From Candidatus Limisoma faecipullorum (GTDB lineage: Bacteria; Bacteroidota; Bacteroidia; Bacteroidales; Muribaculaceae): a stretch of DNA of 64,000 nt. Within the stretch, counting starts at the first letter, position 1. Each line of letters opens with the position of its first letter. This document shows, piece by piece, positions 28,134 to 37,700 of this stretch. The stretch spans positions 1 to 64,000 of the forward strand of contig JADIMC010000010.1 of NCBI GenBank assembly GCA_017694955.1, in the 5' to 3' direction. Both the position numbers and the translations under genes were made by a program. The notes under the pieces were generated by a model. The model did not search any database, was not told the origin of the DNA, and worked only from the letters and a program-made list of their open reading frames with translations.

Positions 28134-29561
28134 TTGATGAAAAAGTTACTGTTTCTGATTTGTGCGGTCATCGTTTTCTGCGTGTCATCGTGTATTGAGG
28201 ACGATTTTACGACGAGCAGCAGCGATTTGCTCGAATTTTCGACCGATACGCTGAGTTTCGATACCGTATTCACAGGAGAGACTACGGCGACGAAGCGTTT
28301 CCTCGTATATAACCGGCATAAAAAGCAGCTCAACATATCGCGCATATATATGGACGGGATACCGGAAGGGGCGCGTTTCTATCTTAATGTTGACGGTCGC
28401 AGCGGTGAAGAATTCAGCGACATAGAAGTGCGTGGAGAGGATAGCATCTATGTCTTTGTAGAGACGCATATCGATGTCAATAACGAGAATCTTCCTTTCG
28501 ATATATTTGCCAATCTGAAGTTCCGCACCAACGGTGTGGAGCAGGCGGTTGTGCTTCGTGCCGCAGGACAGAATGCGCATACCGTGCGCGACTGGCATAT
28601 AGCTGAAAACGCAACGCTTTCGACCGACCGCCCTTATCGTGTGATGGACAGCATCGTGGTGGAGGAAGGCGCAACGCTTACCATTCCGGCTGCCACGACC
28701 GTATATTTCCATGATAAGGCAAGGATTAAGGTGCGTGGAACGTTGGTTGCGGCTGGCGAGCAGGGGCGTCCGGTGACATTGAGAGCCGACCGTCTTGACA
28801 ATGTTGCCGGCGAGATTCCTTTCGACCTTATGTCGGGACAATGGGACGGGATACAGCTTGAGCGGCAGAGTTTCGATAACGAATTCCGGTATTTGGTGAT
28901 GTATGGCTCTTCGACAGGCGTTGTGGCTGATTCTTGCGGCGTGCTCGACCGACGAAAGCTTTATATGCTGAATTCCGTGCTGCATAATTCTGCCGGTTCG
29001 GTGCTCGCGTCGCGTCATTCGTGGATAGATGCCGATGGATGCGAGTTCTCCGATTCGAAGGACGGTGTCGTCGATCTGACAGGAGGAAAACATACGTTCA
29101 ACAACTGCACGTTTGCAAATTATTATCTTTTTGATGCCGTTACCGGTCCGATATTGTCATTGTGGTATGTGCTGCCCGACGACAAAATTTATGATAATCC
29201 GCTTATGTCGGCACGGTTCAACAATTGCATAGTCTATGGCAACGCTTCCGACATTTCGGAGGGCGACCTTACGGGAAGCGATGTGTTGCTGCAGTATTGC
29301 CTGTTGCGCTCTACGGGTACTGACGACAATAATTTCTTCAATTGCGTGTGGGGAGGCGACCCGTTGTTCTATACTGTCAGGGAAGATTACATTTTCGATT
29401 ATCGTCTGCGCAATGAGAGCGGCGCAATCGGGAAAGGCTCGCGTGAGCTGTGTCCGCCGTCGGTGCAGTTCGATTTGTATGGTAATGACCGCTTTTTGTC
29501 AGATGATATTGATATCGGTGCATACGTGTGGATTCCGGAATCAGAAGAAACAGAACAGTAA
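28134..29561 (+). CDS. Lipoprotein with predicted right-handed beta-helix
   Basis: A 475-residue lipoprotein: lipobox FCVSSC with Cys19, followed by acidic residues EDD, a pattern linked to surface export in this phylum. The middle has an Ig-like part (FDTVFTGETTATKRFLVYN) and then repeated short strands typical of a parallel beta-helix (EGATLTIPAATTVYF, ARIKVRGTLVAAG, NCTFANYYLFDAV). Function is unknown; such proteins are often surface carbohydrate-binding or structural. Its stop codon overlaps the folB start (TAATG). Confidence 0.75.
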   Translation: MMKKLLFLICAVIVFCVSSCIEDDFTTSSSDLLEFSTDTLSFDTVFTGETTATKRFLVYNRHKKQLNISRIYMDGIPEGARFYLNVDGRSGEEFSDIEVRGEDSIYVFVETHIDVNNENLPFDIFANLKFRTNGVEQAVVLRAAGQNAHTVRDWHIAENATLSTDRPYRVMDSIVVEEGATLTIPAATTVYFHDKARIKVRGTLVAAGEQGRPVTLRADRLDNVAGEIPFDLMSGQWDGIQLERQSFDNEFRYLVMYGSSTGVVADSCGVLDRRKLYMLNSVLHNSAGSVLASRHSWIDADGCEFSDSKDGVVDLTGGKHTFNNCTFANYYLFDAVTGPILSLWYVLPDDKIYDNPLMSARFNNCIVYGNASDISEGDLTGSDVLLQYCLLRSTGTDDNNFFNCVWGGDPLFYTVREDYIFDYRLRNESGAIGKGSRELCPPSVQFDLYGNDRFLSDDIDIGAYVWIPESEETEQ

Positions 29562-29914
29562 TGAAAACAACTATCACACTCGACAGGATGCGCTTTTATG
29601 CGCGTCACGGCGTTATGGAGCAGGAGAGGGTCACCGGCAATTTGTTCGAAGTGTCGGTGTGTGTGGATTATCCGTTTGAGGAGGCGATGAATGATGACGA
29701 GCTTTCGGGGACGCTCGACTATGGCGAGGTATATGAGATTGTGCGTCGGGAGATGATGATTCCTTCCAAGTTGCTTGAGCACGTTGCCGGAAGGATAAAG
29801 TCGGCTTTGGAAAACCGCTTTCCTGAAATAGCAGGCGGTTCGGTGGTTGTCGCCAAGCTCCGTCCGCCCATTCCGGGAGCAACGGCTTCGGCATCTGTGA
29901 GGATTGAATGGTGA
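29561..29914 (+). CDS. folB: Dihydroneopterin aldolase
   Basis: A 117-residue folate-pathway enzyme that splits dihydroneopterin to hydroxymethyl-dihydropterin and glycolaldehyde. Motifs: RMRFYARHGVMEQERVTGN, with the active-site Glu in HGVMEQE; LDYGEVYEIV; and LLEHVAGRIK. The ATG at 29561 overlaps the stop of the lipoprotein gene; a longer frame from 29528 lies inside that gene and is less likely. FolB is a normal octamer-forming small protein of this length. Confidence 0.93.
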   Translation: MKTTITLDRMRFYARHGVMEQERVTGNLFEVSVCVDYPFEEAMNDDELSGTLDYGEVYEIVRREMMIPSKLLEHVAGRIKSALENRFPEIAGGSVVVAKLRPPIPGATASASVRIEW

Positions 29915-29924
29915 ATTCCTCCCA

Positions 29925-29963
29925 CGGCGAAATTTTGTCACGCTGATGGCGAAATTTTGTCAT
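29925..29963. promoter_or_regulatory. Tandem 16-bp dyads, candidate activator sites for hsp20
   Basis: GGCGAAATTTTGTCA occurs exactly twice, at 29926-29940 and 29948-29962, 22 bases apart (two helical turns). With one base added on the left, the second reads TGGCGAAATTTTGTCA and equals its own reverse complement if G/A and C/T are treated as equal (TGRCRAAATTTYGYCA). The sites centre about 75 and 97 bases before the expected start from the sigma-54-type promoter at 30004-30020, the normal place for enhancer-binding activators. Confidence 0.6.
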
Positions 29964-30003
29964 CCGTCATTGCCATATTTCCAGTTTTTTTGTTCCTTTT
30001 AAG

Positions 30004-30020
30004 TTGGCACGCAGTTTGAT
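30004..30020 (+). promoter_or_regulatory. Sigma-54-type promoter for hsp20
   Basis: TTGGCACG-CAGT-TTGAT. The -24 box is a full match to TTGGCACG; the -12 box is TTGAT against TTGCW (one mismatch, in the C). No TAnnTTTG box lies between here and the hsp20 ATG, 101 bases on. An inverted repeat CGGAAG/CTTCCG (30053-30058 and 30065-30070) falls in the predicted untranslated leader. Confidence 0.6.
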
Positions 30021-30121
30021 ATGTCTTAAAGCGGATGCTGACGGAAAGCAGCCGGAAGGCAGGACTTCCGAAGGTGTCCGTGACAAATGAATGTAAAATT
30101 AAATTATAGGAGATATTTATT

Positions 30122-30553
30122 ATGATGCCGATTAGAAGAAACAATCAGAGTTGGTTGCCAAGTATCTTCAATGATTTCTTTGACAACGATTGGATGGAAA
30201 GGGCAAATGCCACAGCCCCAGCTATCAATGTGATAGAAAACGATAAGGAATATAAGGTTGAGCTGGCTGCTCCGGGCTTGACGAAAGAGGATTTCGACGT
30301 GCATATCGATGAGGACAACAATCTTGTCATATCGATGGAGAAAAAGAACGAGAAGAAGGATGAAAACAAGAACGGACGCTATTTGCGCCGTGAGTTCTCA
30401 TACACGAAGTTCCAGCAGACGTTGATTCTGCCTGACGATGTCGATAAGGAAAAGATTGCGGCTTCTGTCAACAATGGAGTGCTTGAGATAGAGTTGCCGA
30501 AATTGGTGGTAACAGAGCAACCGAGACAGACTCGCAACATTGAAATTAAATAA
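30122..30553 (+). CDS. Small heat-shock protein, Hsp20 family
   Basis: A 143-residue alpha-crystallin-type chaperone that holds unfolding proteins in the cytosol. The crystallin domain runs about 35-135: INVIENDKEYKVELAAPGLTKEDF, NLVISMEKK, then YLRREFSYTKFQQTLILPDDVD and the closing NGVLEIELPK. The C-terminal tail has the exchangeable I-x-I-type motif (RNIEIK). The ATG has a clear AGGAG ten bases before it (30108-30112), unusual for this phylum and suggesting strong translation. Upstream DNA carries a sigma-54-type promoter and tandem dyads; a terminator follows. Confidence 0.95.
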   Translation: MMPIRRNNQSWLPSIFNDFFDNDWMERANATAPAINVIENDKEYKVELAAPGLTKEDFDVHIDEDNNLVISMEKKNEKKDENKNGRYLRREFSYTKFQQTLILPDDVDKEKIAASVNNGVLEIELPKLVVTEQPRQTRNIEIK

Positions 30554-30584
30554 AGATTGTTACACATAGCAGTTTTTGAAGTTA

Positions 30585-30623
30585 ACGGGGTGATGCACCG
30601 TAGATGGTGTGTCACCCCGTTTC
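30585..30623. terminator. Terminator after hsp20
   Basis: ACGGGGTGATGCACC (30585-30599) pairs with GGTGTGTCACCCCGT (30606-30620; one internal mismatch), loop of 6, then TTCTTT. It lies between convergent genes and may serve both. Confidence 0.85.
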
Positions 30624-30647
30624 TTTGTCGGATGATTCTTCGTAGGC

Positions 30648-31274
30648 TCAGAACCGGTAACCTACAACAAACAGTGCTGAAATGTTGTGGGCTTTCGTGT
30701 CCTCATACACTTTCGTAAGTCCGAAGCGTGTGTCGAGCCCGAAGATTATGCGTTTCACCTCGAAATTGAAGTTCACACCCAGTCCCATATCGAAGCGTTT
30801 CATGCCGGCGTTGTTGTCCTCGACATCTCCGAAAAGGTCGATGCTGTCGTCACCGGATACGCCTTGATATTCAGCCGATGCGGTAAGCTTGCCGCCGACT
30901 CCTAATGCTATGTACGGACCTGCAGCTATGCTCATATTGAATTTGTCGGACAGCGGAAAAGCCGCTTTTGCCATAATCGGGAGCTCGAGATAGAGCGGCT
31001 TGGCAGTTGCAGTGACGCTTACTCCGTAGGCAGAGGCTTTTTCTTTTGCGCCCCATCCGTTGAGATACAATCCGGTCTCGAATTTCCAAATGTTTTTGAG
31101 AGGTACGTCCAGACCGACTCCGAATTTGTAGGCGCATTTCACGTCTGTGCTTTCTGTATCGTCGCCGACGTAGTTCGACATACCTATTCCGCCCTTGACG
31201 AAAACATCTACATTCTGCGCCATTGCGCACTGCAGCGAAAGGATGGCTGCCAGCAAAAGAAATAATTTTTTCAT
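30648..31274 (-). CDS. Outer-membrane beta-barrel protein (PorT-like), tandem copy 1
   Basis: A 208-residue barrel with signal peptide (MKKLFLLLAAILSLQCAMAQ) and a PorT/OmpA-like eight-strand barrel ending in VVGYRF. Motifs shared with the next two genes: FVKGGIGMS, KFGVGLDVPLK, YLELPIMAKA, AAGPYIALGVGGK, KRFDMGLGVNFNFEVKRIIFGLDTRFG. Last of three tandem paralogues on the minus strand, 43 bases after copy 2. Such small barrels often lack known substrates; the function is unknown. Confidence 0.83.
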   Translation of the reverse strand: MKKLFLLLAAILSLQCAMAQNVDVFVKGGIGMSNYVGDDTESTDVKCAYKFGVGLDVPLKNIWKFETGLYLNGWGAKEKASAYGVSVTATAKPLYLELPIMAKAAFPLSDKFNMSIAAGPYIALGVGGKLTASAEYQGVSGDDSIDLFGDVEDNNAGMKRFDMGLGVNFNFEVKRIIFGLDTRFGLTKVYEDTKAHNISALFVVGYRF

Positions 31275-31280
31275 TGTGTG
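31208..31280 (-). repeat. 73-bp near-identical 5' segment, copy 1
   Basis: Matches 31926-31998 with two differences. It covers the signal-peptide code and the few bases before the ATG of tandem barrel genes 1 and 2, while the rest of the two genes has diverged. Confidence 0.85.
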
Positions 31281-31317
31281 AATTTATTGGTTAGTAAAAT
31301 AGTAAATTGTTTTCTTG

Positions 31318-31992
31318 TCAGAAGCGATAGCCTACGACCACACATGTCGAGAAGTTATATACTTTGTATTTTTCAATTTCGTCGAAGAAGTCGTCCTGAT
31401 AGAACTTGTAGAGCCCGAACCGGGTGTCGAGTCCGAATATAAGATGTTTTACTTCGAAGTTCACATCTAAGCCAAGTCCGGCGTCGAAACGCTTCAGCAT
31501 GCTCTCCGTGTCCTCGTCGGTTTCGCCGAAGGTGTTGGCCTTGTCAGATTCGAATGTCCCGTCTCCCCATGTCACGTCTGCTTTTGACTTGCCTCCAACG
31601 CCGATGGCGAAGTAGGGTCCTGCTCCAACTGTGCATCTCATATTGTCGGTGACATCGAAAGAGGCGGTGGCCATTAATGGAAGCTCAAGGTAAATCTGCG
31701 TAGTTTTCATTGACATTTCGAAATCCCAGGCGCTTGTCATTTCGTCGGTAGCGGCATGCGCCTTAGTCCCTATGCTGGACATGTTCAGCCCTGTGCGGAA
31801 TCCCCAGATTCCTTTAATGGGGATATCCAGTCCTGCCCCGATACGATAAGAGAATTTAGGGTCAAGCTCGTCGGATTCTTTTCCTATCCAATCAGACATA
31901 CCGATTCCTCCTTTCACAAAGAAAGCTACATTCTGCGCCATTGCGCACTGCAGCGAAAGGATGGTTGCCAGCAAAAGAAATAACTTTTTCAT
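31318..31992 (-). CDS. Outer-membrane beta-barrel protein (PorT-like), tandem copy 2
   Basis: A 224-residue paralogue of the genes on both sides, with nearly the same signal peptide as copy 1 and the same strand motifs (FVKGGIGMSDWIG, YRIGAGLDIPIK, YLELPLMATASF, GAGPYFAIGVGGK, IFGLDTRFGLYKF, VVGYRF). Loops between strands differ in length and charge, as expected for surface loops. The first 67 coding bases and 6 bases upstream match copy 1 with two differences in 73, so duplication or gene conversion was recent for this part. Confidence 0.83.
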   Translation of the reverse strand: MKKLFLLLATILSLQCAMAQNVAFFVKGGIGMSDWIGKESDELDPKFSYRIGAGLDIPIKGIWGFRTGLNMSSIGTKAHAATDEMTSAWDFEMSMKTTQIYLELPLMATASFDVTDNMRCTVGAGPYFAIGVGGKSKADVTWGDGTFESDKANTFGETDEDTESMLKRFDAGLGLDVNFEVKHLIFGLDTRFGLYKFYQDDFFDEIEKYKVYNFSTCVVVGYRF

Positions 31993-31998
31993 TGTGTG
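31926..31998 (-). repeat. 73-bp near-identical 5' segment, copy 2
   Basis: Partner of 31208-31280; the two substitutions are both C/T transitions. Confidence 0.85.
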
Positions 31999-32030
31999 TA
32001 GCGATTTAATGTTAGTGTTTATTTTGTGTG

Positions 32031-32699
32031 TCAGAATCTGTATCCCACTACAAACTGGCCGGTGTAGTTGCGGATTTTATCGGTATAGGTTTCTCCGTAT
32101 GTGTCTGTTCCTCGCGAGAATTTGAAACATCCGAATCGTGTGTCGAGACCGAAAATGATGCGTTTGATTTCAAAATTGAGATTCAATGCCAGGCCGGCAT
32201 CAAAACGTTTGAATCCTAAATTGCCGTCGCTCATGCTTCCGAATGTGTTGATGTCTTCAGATACGGAATGTCCGCCGCCAAGATCGACTGATGCGGTGCA
32301 TTTTCCTCCGACTCCTGCTGCCAAGTATGGACCGAAGCCTATTATGATGTTGGCTTTCTTGCCTATTGGTGCAGTAATTGTTGCCATAAGCGGAATTTCT
32401 AAATACAACTGGTCGATTTTTCCGTTAATGTCGTTGTCAAGGGCTGTTTTGTGGCTGTCTGCTTCCATTGAGACTCCTGCTGTTGTAAAATAAAGTCCGG
32501 TTTGGAATCCCCATACATACTTGATGTGTTTGTCCAGTCCGACGCCAAGACGATATGAAAATTTAGGATCAGTCCCGAACGAATCAGATCCGTTCCAGCT
32601 CGAACCTCCTATTCCGCCTTTGACAAAAAATGTTACATCCTGCGCCCCTGCGCAAAAGAGCGATAATGTGGAAATAATCACGATTAAGAATCTTTTCAT
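32031..32699 (-). CDS. Outer-membrane beta-barrel protein (PorT-like), tandem copy 3
   Basis: A 222-residue barrel, first of the tandem series on the minus strand. Signal peptide differs from the other two (FLIVIISTLSLFCAGAQ), but the barrel shares FVKGGIGGSSWNG, YRLGVGLDKHIK, YLEIPLMATI, GFGPYLAAGVGGK, RFDAGLALNLNFEIKRIIFGLDTRFG and VVGYRF. It is probably the oldest copy by divergence. The three genes likely form one transcript, with 38 and 43 bases between them. Confidence 0.83.
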   Translation of the reverse strand: MKRFLIVIISTLSLFCAGAQDVTFFVKGGIGGSSWNGSDSFGTDPKFSYRLGVGLDKHIKYVWGFQTGLYFTTAGVSMEADSHKTALDNDINGKIDQLYLEIPLMATITAPIGKKANIIIGFGPYLAAGVGGKCTASVDLGGGHSVSEDINTFGSMSDGNLGFKRFDAGLALNLNFEIKRIIFGLDTRFGCFKFSRGTDTYGETYTDKIRNYTGQFVVGYRF

Positions 32700-32856
32700 G
32701 TCGATTGAATTTGAAAGTTATACAAAAATAACATATTTTGCGTATATAATGTTTGATTAATTAGTATATTTTACAGCATGTTTATGTGAATAATCCTGTG
32801 GCTTTGTTCTTTGCCTCAGTGTGTGGAAGCGCGAGATCCGGTTTCTGGATTTTCCG

Positions 32857-33621
32857 CTATTTGAAGTGGTATTGTCCTTTCTGTCGGGTCTTTTTGCCGT
32901 ATCCGATGCTTTTTGTCGGGCAATGATGGTAGCAGGCGAGGCAGTTGATGCAATTTCCTTGCCATTGCGGTCTGCCGTCGGCTATCACGATATTATGGGT
33001 TGGGCATACGGCGGCGCAGCGTCCGCAGCCTGTGCATTTTTCAGGGTCGGTGTGAAACGGCTTGTCGGTAATCATCCGCATGAATGCCGGATATATGATT
33101 CTTGATTTAAAATGGCTGAAACTGCCGTGGAAAGTGTGGTCGCCGCGCTCTCTTCTGGCAATCATTCCGGCTATTTCCGCAATCTTCAGCGGAGCTTCCT
33201 GTAGCTTTTTGGTGACGGTGGCTTCATCGTCGGTGTCGAAGCCGGGGAGCAGCACGTAGGTGTTGGGCATGAATACTGAATATCCGGCATCTCCTCTAAG
33301 TCCGGCATTTCCTGCGCATTTCATCCATTGGGTGAATGTGAGTCCGGCATCGTCGCCGCAACTGCATGCCATATAGCAGTAGTTGCTTTCCGGTGAATAT
33401 CCGTCGAAACGGAGGCTCGAAACCAGCTCGGGCAGACCTTTCGGCATACCCCACGAGTGTACAGGAAATACGAATCCGACAGGTTCTCCTGCCGAAATGC
33501 TGAAACGGAGCTTCCCGTCGCTGATTGTCCGCATATCGGTCAGGCGGATGTCGCCGGTAGCTGCGGCAAGCTGCTCTGCGACGTATCGGCTGTTGCCGGT
33601 TGCTGAGAAATAGAGTATCAT
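32857..33621 (-). CDS. EFR1-type flavodoxin-ferredoxin protein
   Basis: A 254-residue electron carrier. The N-terminus is a flavodoxin-like domain (MILYFSATGNSRYVAEQL, then GFVFPVHSWGMP) and the C-terminus has two 4Fe-4S motifs, CTGCGRCAAVCP and CINCLACYHHCP (about 190-235). EFR1 proteins of this architecture are thought to pass electrons between ferredoxin clusters and FMN in anaerobes; the partner is unknown. The ATG shares one base with the stop of the upstream Smr gene (TGATG-type overlap), so the two are co-expressed. Confidence 0.9.
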   Translation of the reverse strand: MILYFSATGNSRYVAEQLAAATGDIRLTDMRTISDGKLRFSISAGEPVGFVFPVHSWGMPKGLPELVSSLRFDGYSPESNYCYMACSCGDDAGLTFTQWMKCAGNAGLRGDAGYSVFMPNTYVLLPGFDTDDEATVTKKLQEAPLKIAEIAGMIARRERGDHTFHGSFSHFKSRIIYPAFMRMITDKPFHTDPEKCTGCGRCAAVCPTHNIVIADGRPQWQGNCINCLACYHHCPTKSIGYGKKTRQKGQYHFK

Positions 33622-34700
33622 CAGTGCACGGTTATCAATGTCGCGCCGAATCCGTATTCACGGAATGAAGCGTCCTGTGCGTCGCAGTTTTTGTATTTGT
33701 GTCTTAGCTCGTCGAGCAAAGCCTTGCGCAACACCCCTTCGCCCTTGCCGTGGATGAACACGATTTTTTGCCCTTTGTTGCGTATGTTATCGTTCATCAC
33801 GCGTCGGAATTCGTTGAGCTGCACGTCGAGCATGTCTTTGTTCGACAGTCCATTGGTCGAGTCGAGCAGCTCGTTGATGTGCAGGTCAACCTCGATAATC
33901 TCTCCTTTCTTGTTGCTTCCGGTGTGTTTGGTCACCGGTTTCTTTGCCGGCTTGTCGGCAGCTTTTTTCTCGCGCATGGCTTGTTCGAGCATGCTGCTGT
34001 CGATTATCATTGTGCGTTGCGGCACATCGTTCTTCACTATGTCGAAAGCTATTACAGGGTTGTCGAAGTACATGTTTTCGTGGAAGCAGTGCATCTTGTA
34101 GAATTTAGTGGCGTCAACCCTGAATTCTACGGCTGCAGGATTTTTCAGCTTGAAAGCTTTGCCTTGCTTGAATGCAACGTACTGGATGCTTACACGCTCC
34201 AGATCTGTCAAGTCGTCGTGGGTCAGCTCTTCGAGCAGCACTTGCGTGTTAGGCTCCACTATGCCGTTATAGCGACAATCCCAAATGCCGTCGCCGCAGC
34301 GCGAGGCATAGACGAGATAGAGATAGTAGTTGCTGTCGTTTACGATGTAAGCGTCGAATGTGGATGTGTTCAGATGTTTGATTTCGGCGGCTTCGTAGCC
34401 GAGTACAATGTTGAGAGTCTCGCCTTCCGGTGTCTCCTCTGCTTCCGGTGTCTGTTCCTTTTCCGGAGCGGCTTGCCGGGTGTGTGTTACTGCCGGCGCT
34501 TCATATTTGCTTGGCTCGTTGCTCCCGAATTTGCGTTTAGGCGTTATTCCGCCGTCGGGATCGACTACCACGCATTCCTTTACGAGCACTGGTGTCTCGA
34601 AACCGTCATCCTCTGCCACATATGCGATGTTGCCTTCTATCTTAACCACTTTACCTCCGCCTGTGGCATTGAGGTAGCGTACCGTATCACCTGCTTTCAT
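33621..34700 (-). CDS. DUF2027-Smr domain protein
   Basis: A 359-residue cytosolic protein with an N-terminal DUF2027-type region (KAGDTVRYLNATGGGKVVKIEGN; central DUF about 95-250, with IVNDSNYYLYLVYASR) and a C-terminal Smr domain (about 275-359: IEVDLHINELL, QKIVFIHGKGEGVLRKALLDEL, FREYGFGATLITVH). The Smr domain occurs in MutS2 and in nucleases acting on branched DNA or colliding ribosomes; whether this one cuts nucleic acid is not known. It is common in Bacteroidota as a stand-alone gene. The middle linker (about 60-90) is Glu/Pro rich. Confidence 0.88.
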   Translation of the reverse strand: MKAGDTVRYLNATGGGKVVKIEGNIAYVAEDDGFETPVLVKECVVVDPDGGITPKRKFGSNEPSKYEAPAVTHTRQAAPEKEQTPEAEETPEGETLNIVLGYEAAEIKHLNTSTFDAYIVNDSNYYLYLVYASRCGDGIWDCRYNGIVEPNTQVLLEELTHDDLTDLERVSIQYVAFKQGKAFKLKNPAAVEFRVDATKFYKMHCFHENMYFDNPVIAFDIVKNDVPQRTMIIDSSMLEQAMREKKAADKPAKKPVTKHTGSNKKGEIIEVDLHINELLDSTNGLSNKDMLDVQLNEFRRVMNDNIRNKGQKIVFIHGKGEGVLRKALLDELRHKYKNCDAQDASFREYGFGATLITVH

Positions 34701-34792
34701 ATCTGTATGTTTTAATGATGCAAAGTTACAAAAAACATCGGCAACAACGCAATTTGCGCTGCCGCCGATGCGATTGCTTCGGAAAAATTGCC

Positions 34793-37700
34793 TTATCTGA
34801 CTATTACTTTGTCAGTGGCTGCTCCGTTGTCAGTATTTACTGTGATTACATATATGCCTTTCGGCAGATTGCCGAGATAAATCTCGTCGATGCCGGAATA
34901 CTGCCCGACAAGCGTGCCGCTTACGGCATATACCTTTATGTCGGTGTAGTCGCCGAGCATATGCACGGTGTTGTTGGCATAAACGAACAGCTTCTGACCG
35001 GTTGCATTGCTGATGCCGCCATTGTCGTCGTTCCACAGTTTCACGCCATAAAGCTCATAGGAAGAAGTCACGATGTTGGATATCGCAGACCTTTGACCGT
35101 CGGCAAGTATGCCTACATAATATATGCCGTCGGCAGGAATGGTGACTTTGCCGGTAGCCGTCTGTATGCCGTCGGAAATGGTGGTGCCAAGAGCCATCTG
35201 CGTGGTGAATGCCTGTGGCAGGTTTTTATCGGCGAGATATACGCCGATTTTTATTCGTGCCTTGTCCTCTTCGGTCAGGTCGTCGATGTTGTCAACCGCT
35301 ATGCGATAGTCGAGGCTTGCATTTATTTCGTCGCCCTTATGCAGCTTGAATGCAGGTGCGACAAGCAGTCCTGGCAGGTCGGCAGCCATATCGTCGTAGA
35401 AGAAATAGCTTGTCGTGCTTGCTGTCAGGCAGGATGCGCCGTCAACTCCTTCTCCTGATTCCCATTGCTTGAAATTGTCGGCCGGGTTGTACTGGTACCA
35501 TTCGTCGAGGTTATCGGCGAAGTCTGATTCGTAAGTGCCGAGAACAAGGCCTTCTGTTGCCGGTGCTTCAAGCGTAATCATATCGATGTAAAGTGTACCC
35601 CAAGATGAAGTGGTAGTGCATTTCACTCCTATATAATAGTTGCCGCTTTCCTCTATCTCCACCTGTTTGAGTACTTTCTCATACACCTTGGTAGTAACGA
35701 CTGTACCCTCAATAGAGTATAACGGAATGGTCATTGCTTCCGGATTCTGTTCCTTGCCAAGATAAATCGAGAAATTCTGTCCGTAGCGTTCCACGTCGGT
35801 CATATTCATGAATGTGCGGTAGAAGAAACTGAAATCGTAAGTGCCGGCAGGAATCTCGATGCATCCTGAATAGACCCAGTCGCCATCGGCAGGTGCCGCT
35901 CCTGTGTGGTAAAGTGCTCCTTTCCCGTTGTAGGCAGATTGGCTTGTGGTCAGATTGGCTGCTACCATCCAATTGCCGCTTGCCGTCCATTGTGCACGTT
36001 GTTCTTCCGTGTCGAAATCCACGTCATACGGAAGTCCGGCGTTGGCATAGGATGTGAATTCCGGTAGTGTCCAATTGTTGTTATAGGTGTCGGCATCGTT
36101 GTCAGCGACTACAGAAACGGAGATTTGATAAGTGCCGGGTACGGACACGTCAACCTTATTGCTGAACGAATATTGCAACGATTCGCCCGGTGCGATGCTT
36201 TGTTGTACGGTCTCTTCAACCGCTGCGCCGCCATTCACGGAATATGTGGCTTTGAATCCGCTTTGCGCCGTCGTGCCATGGTTGGAAATTTCCATAGTGA
36301 CAGTGTTTTCGGTCAGGTTGAATCCTGAAACGGAAGAGTTGGATGCGGAAAGGATGCTCAAGTCTTCCGATTGGTCGAAGCGTATGTCGTCGAGAATGAT
36401 GTCGTGTCCCATTCCGTCGTTATAAAAAGCTACATAATATGTGCCGTCGGCAGGAATCTCCACTGGAGAATAGCCTTGTTTATACACCAATACGTTTTCA
36501 TCGGTCAGCGTGAATACGGCAAGCGGCTCACCCTTGGATATTTCATCCGGATTGTCGGTCGTGGCGAGGTACAGCTTTATGTTGCAGCCGTCGTCGCCGG
36601 AGCTTGAGCTCATCCTTGTGGTGTAGTAGAATGAAATGCGGGCTTTGCCTTCCGATGCGTTGATTGCTGGGGAAATCAGCCAGTCATTATGCTCTATTCC
36701 GGAAGCGGAACTCATATATGCCGCCTGCACGCCGTCCTTTGCATAGTTGATGTTGCCATCTATGACTTGCGTTATTTCCCAATAGAGGATGTCGCTGTCG
36801 GCGTTGTATGTAATCCAGTTATCATTCTGCTCGTCGGCTTCAAAACTTGCCTCGAACGGAAAATCGTAAGCCTCGTAAGCCGAGATTGTCCGTGTGGCGG
36901 AGTCGTTGCCAGGCTCTGTGTCACCGTCGAATTCCGCCCATACTTTCAGGGTGTGGCTTCCGATGGCGCTGAGGTCGATGGTGCTGGTGAATGTGTGTTG
37001 TGCGGATTCTCCTGCTTCTATCCTGTCGATTGTCTCTCTTACTATTTCACCATCGTCGAACTGATAGCATACAGGTATGTCGGTCAATGTCTCGCCGCCG
37101 GCATTTCTGAATGTGGCGGCAACTGTTACTCCGGATTTTGCCAATGTGGCATTATGCATGGGGGAATCGACAGACACTATAGCCACGTCGGCGCCTGCTT
37201 CGTCTATTTTAATATAGTCGAGATAGAATGAGCCGAAATAACTGTCGTCGGGAGTTATGGCGATTGTATAAATGCCGTCGTCCGGAACGCTCAGCGTTAT
37301 GCTGCCTGCTGTGTACTCTTCAGCGGCGGGAAGGTCGATTGAACCGGCAAGGTAGTCATAGACACCCGGTTCGGTAACTAAATACACATTCAATTTTGCC
37401 GTAGAAAGTGCCATGTAGTCGAAACTTAGTTTGACTGCCCCTTTAGGCAAGGCGATGCAATTCGAGAGCAAGTAGCTTGTCAGTCCGGAATTGTAAACCC
37501 AGCCTTTCATCATGGCATCATTGTAGTATGCCCAGCCCATTGTCACCCAACCGGATGTCCGCGTATAACTGCTGCTGAAAGTCGTTTCGGCGTTGTCGTC
37601 GGTCATAGAGAACGGGAACGGTATCTCGTCTCCTATTTCCACCTCTGTGGCGAATGCGTCATTGTCGTGGTTGCTGTCTGACGATGCTTCCGCCCATACT

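Noticed and set aside
34714-35458. Long plus-strand frames opposite the Smr and T9SS adhesin genes
   Set aside because: Translations are rich in Cys, Tyr and Val without motifs; the minus-strand genes have clear domains and sorting signal.
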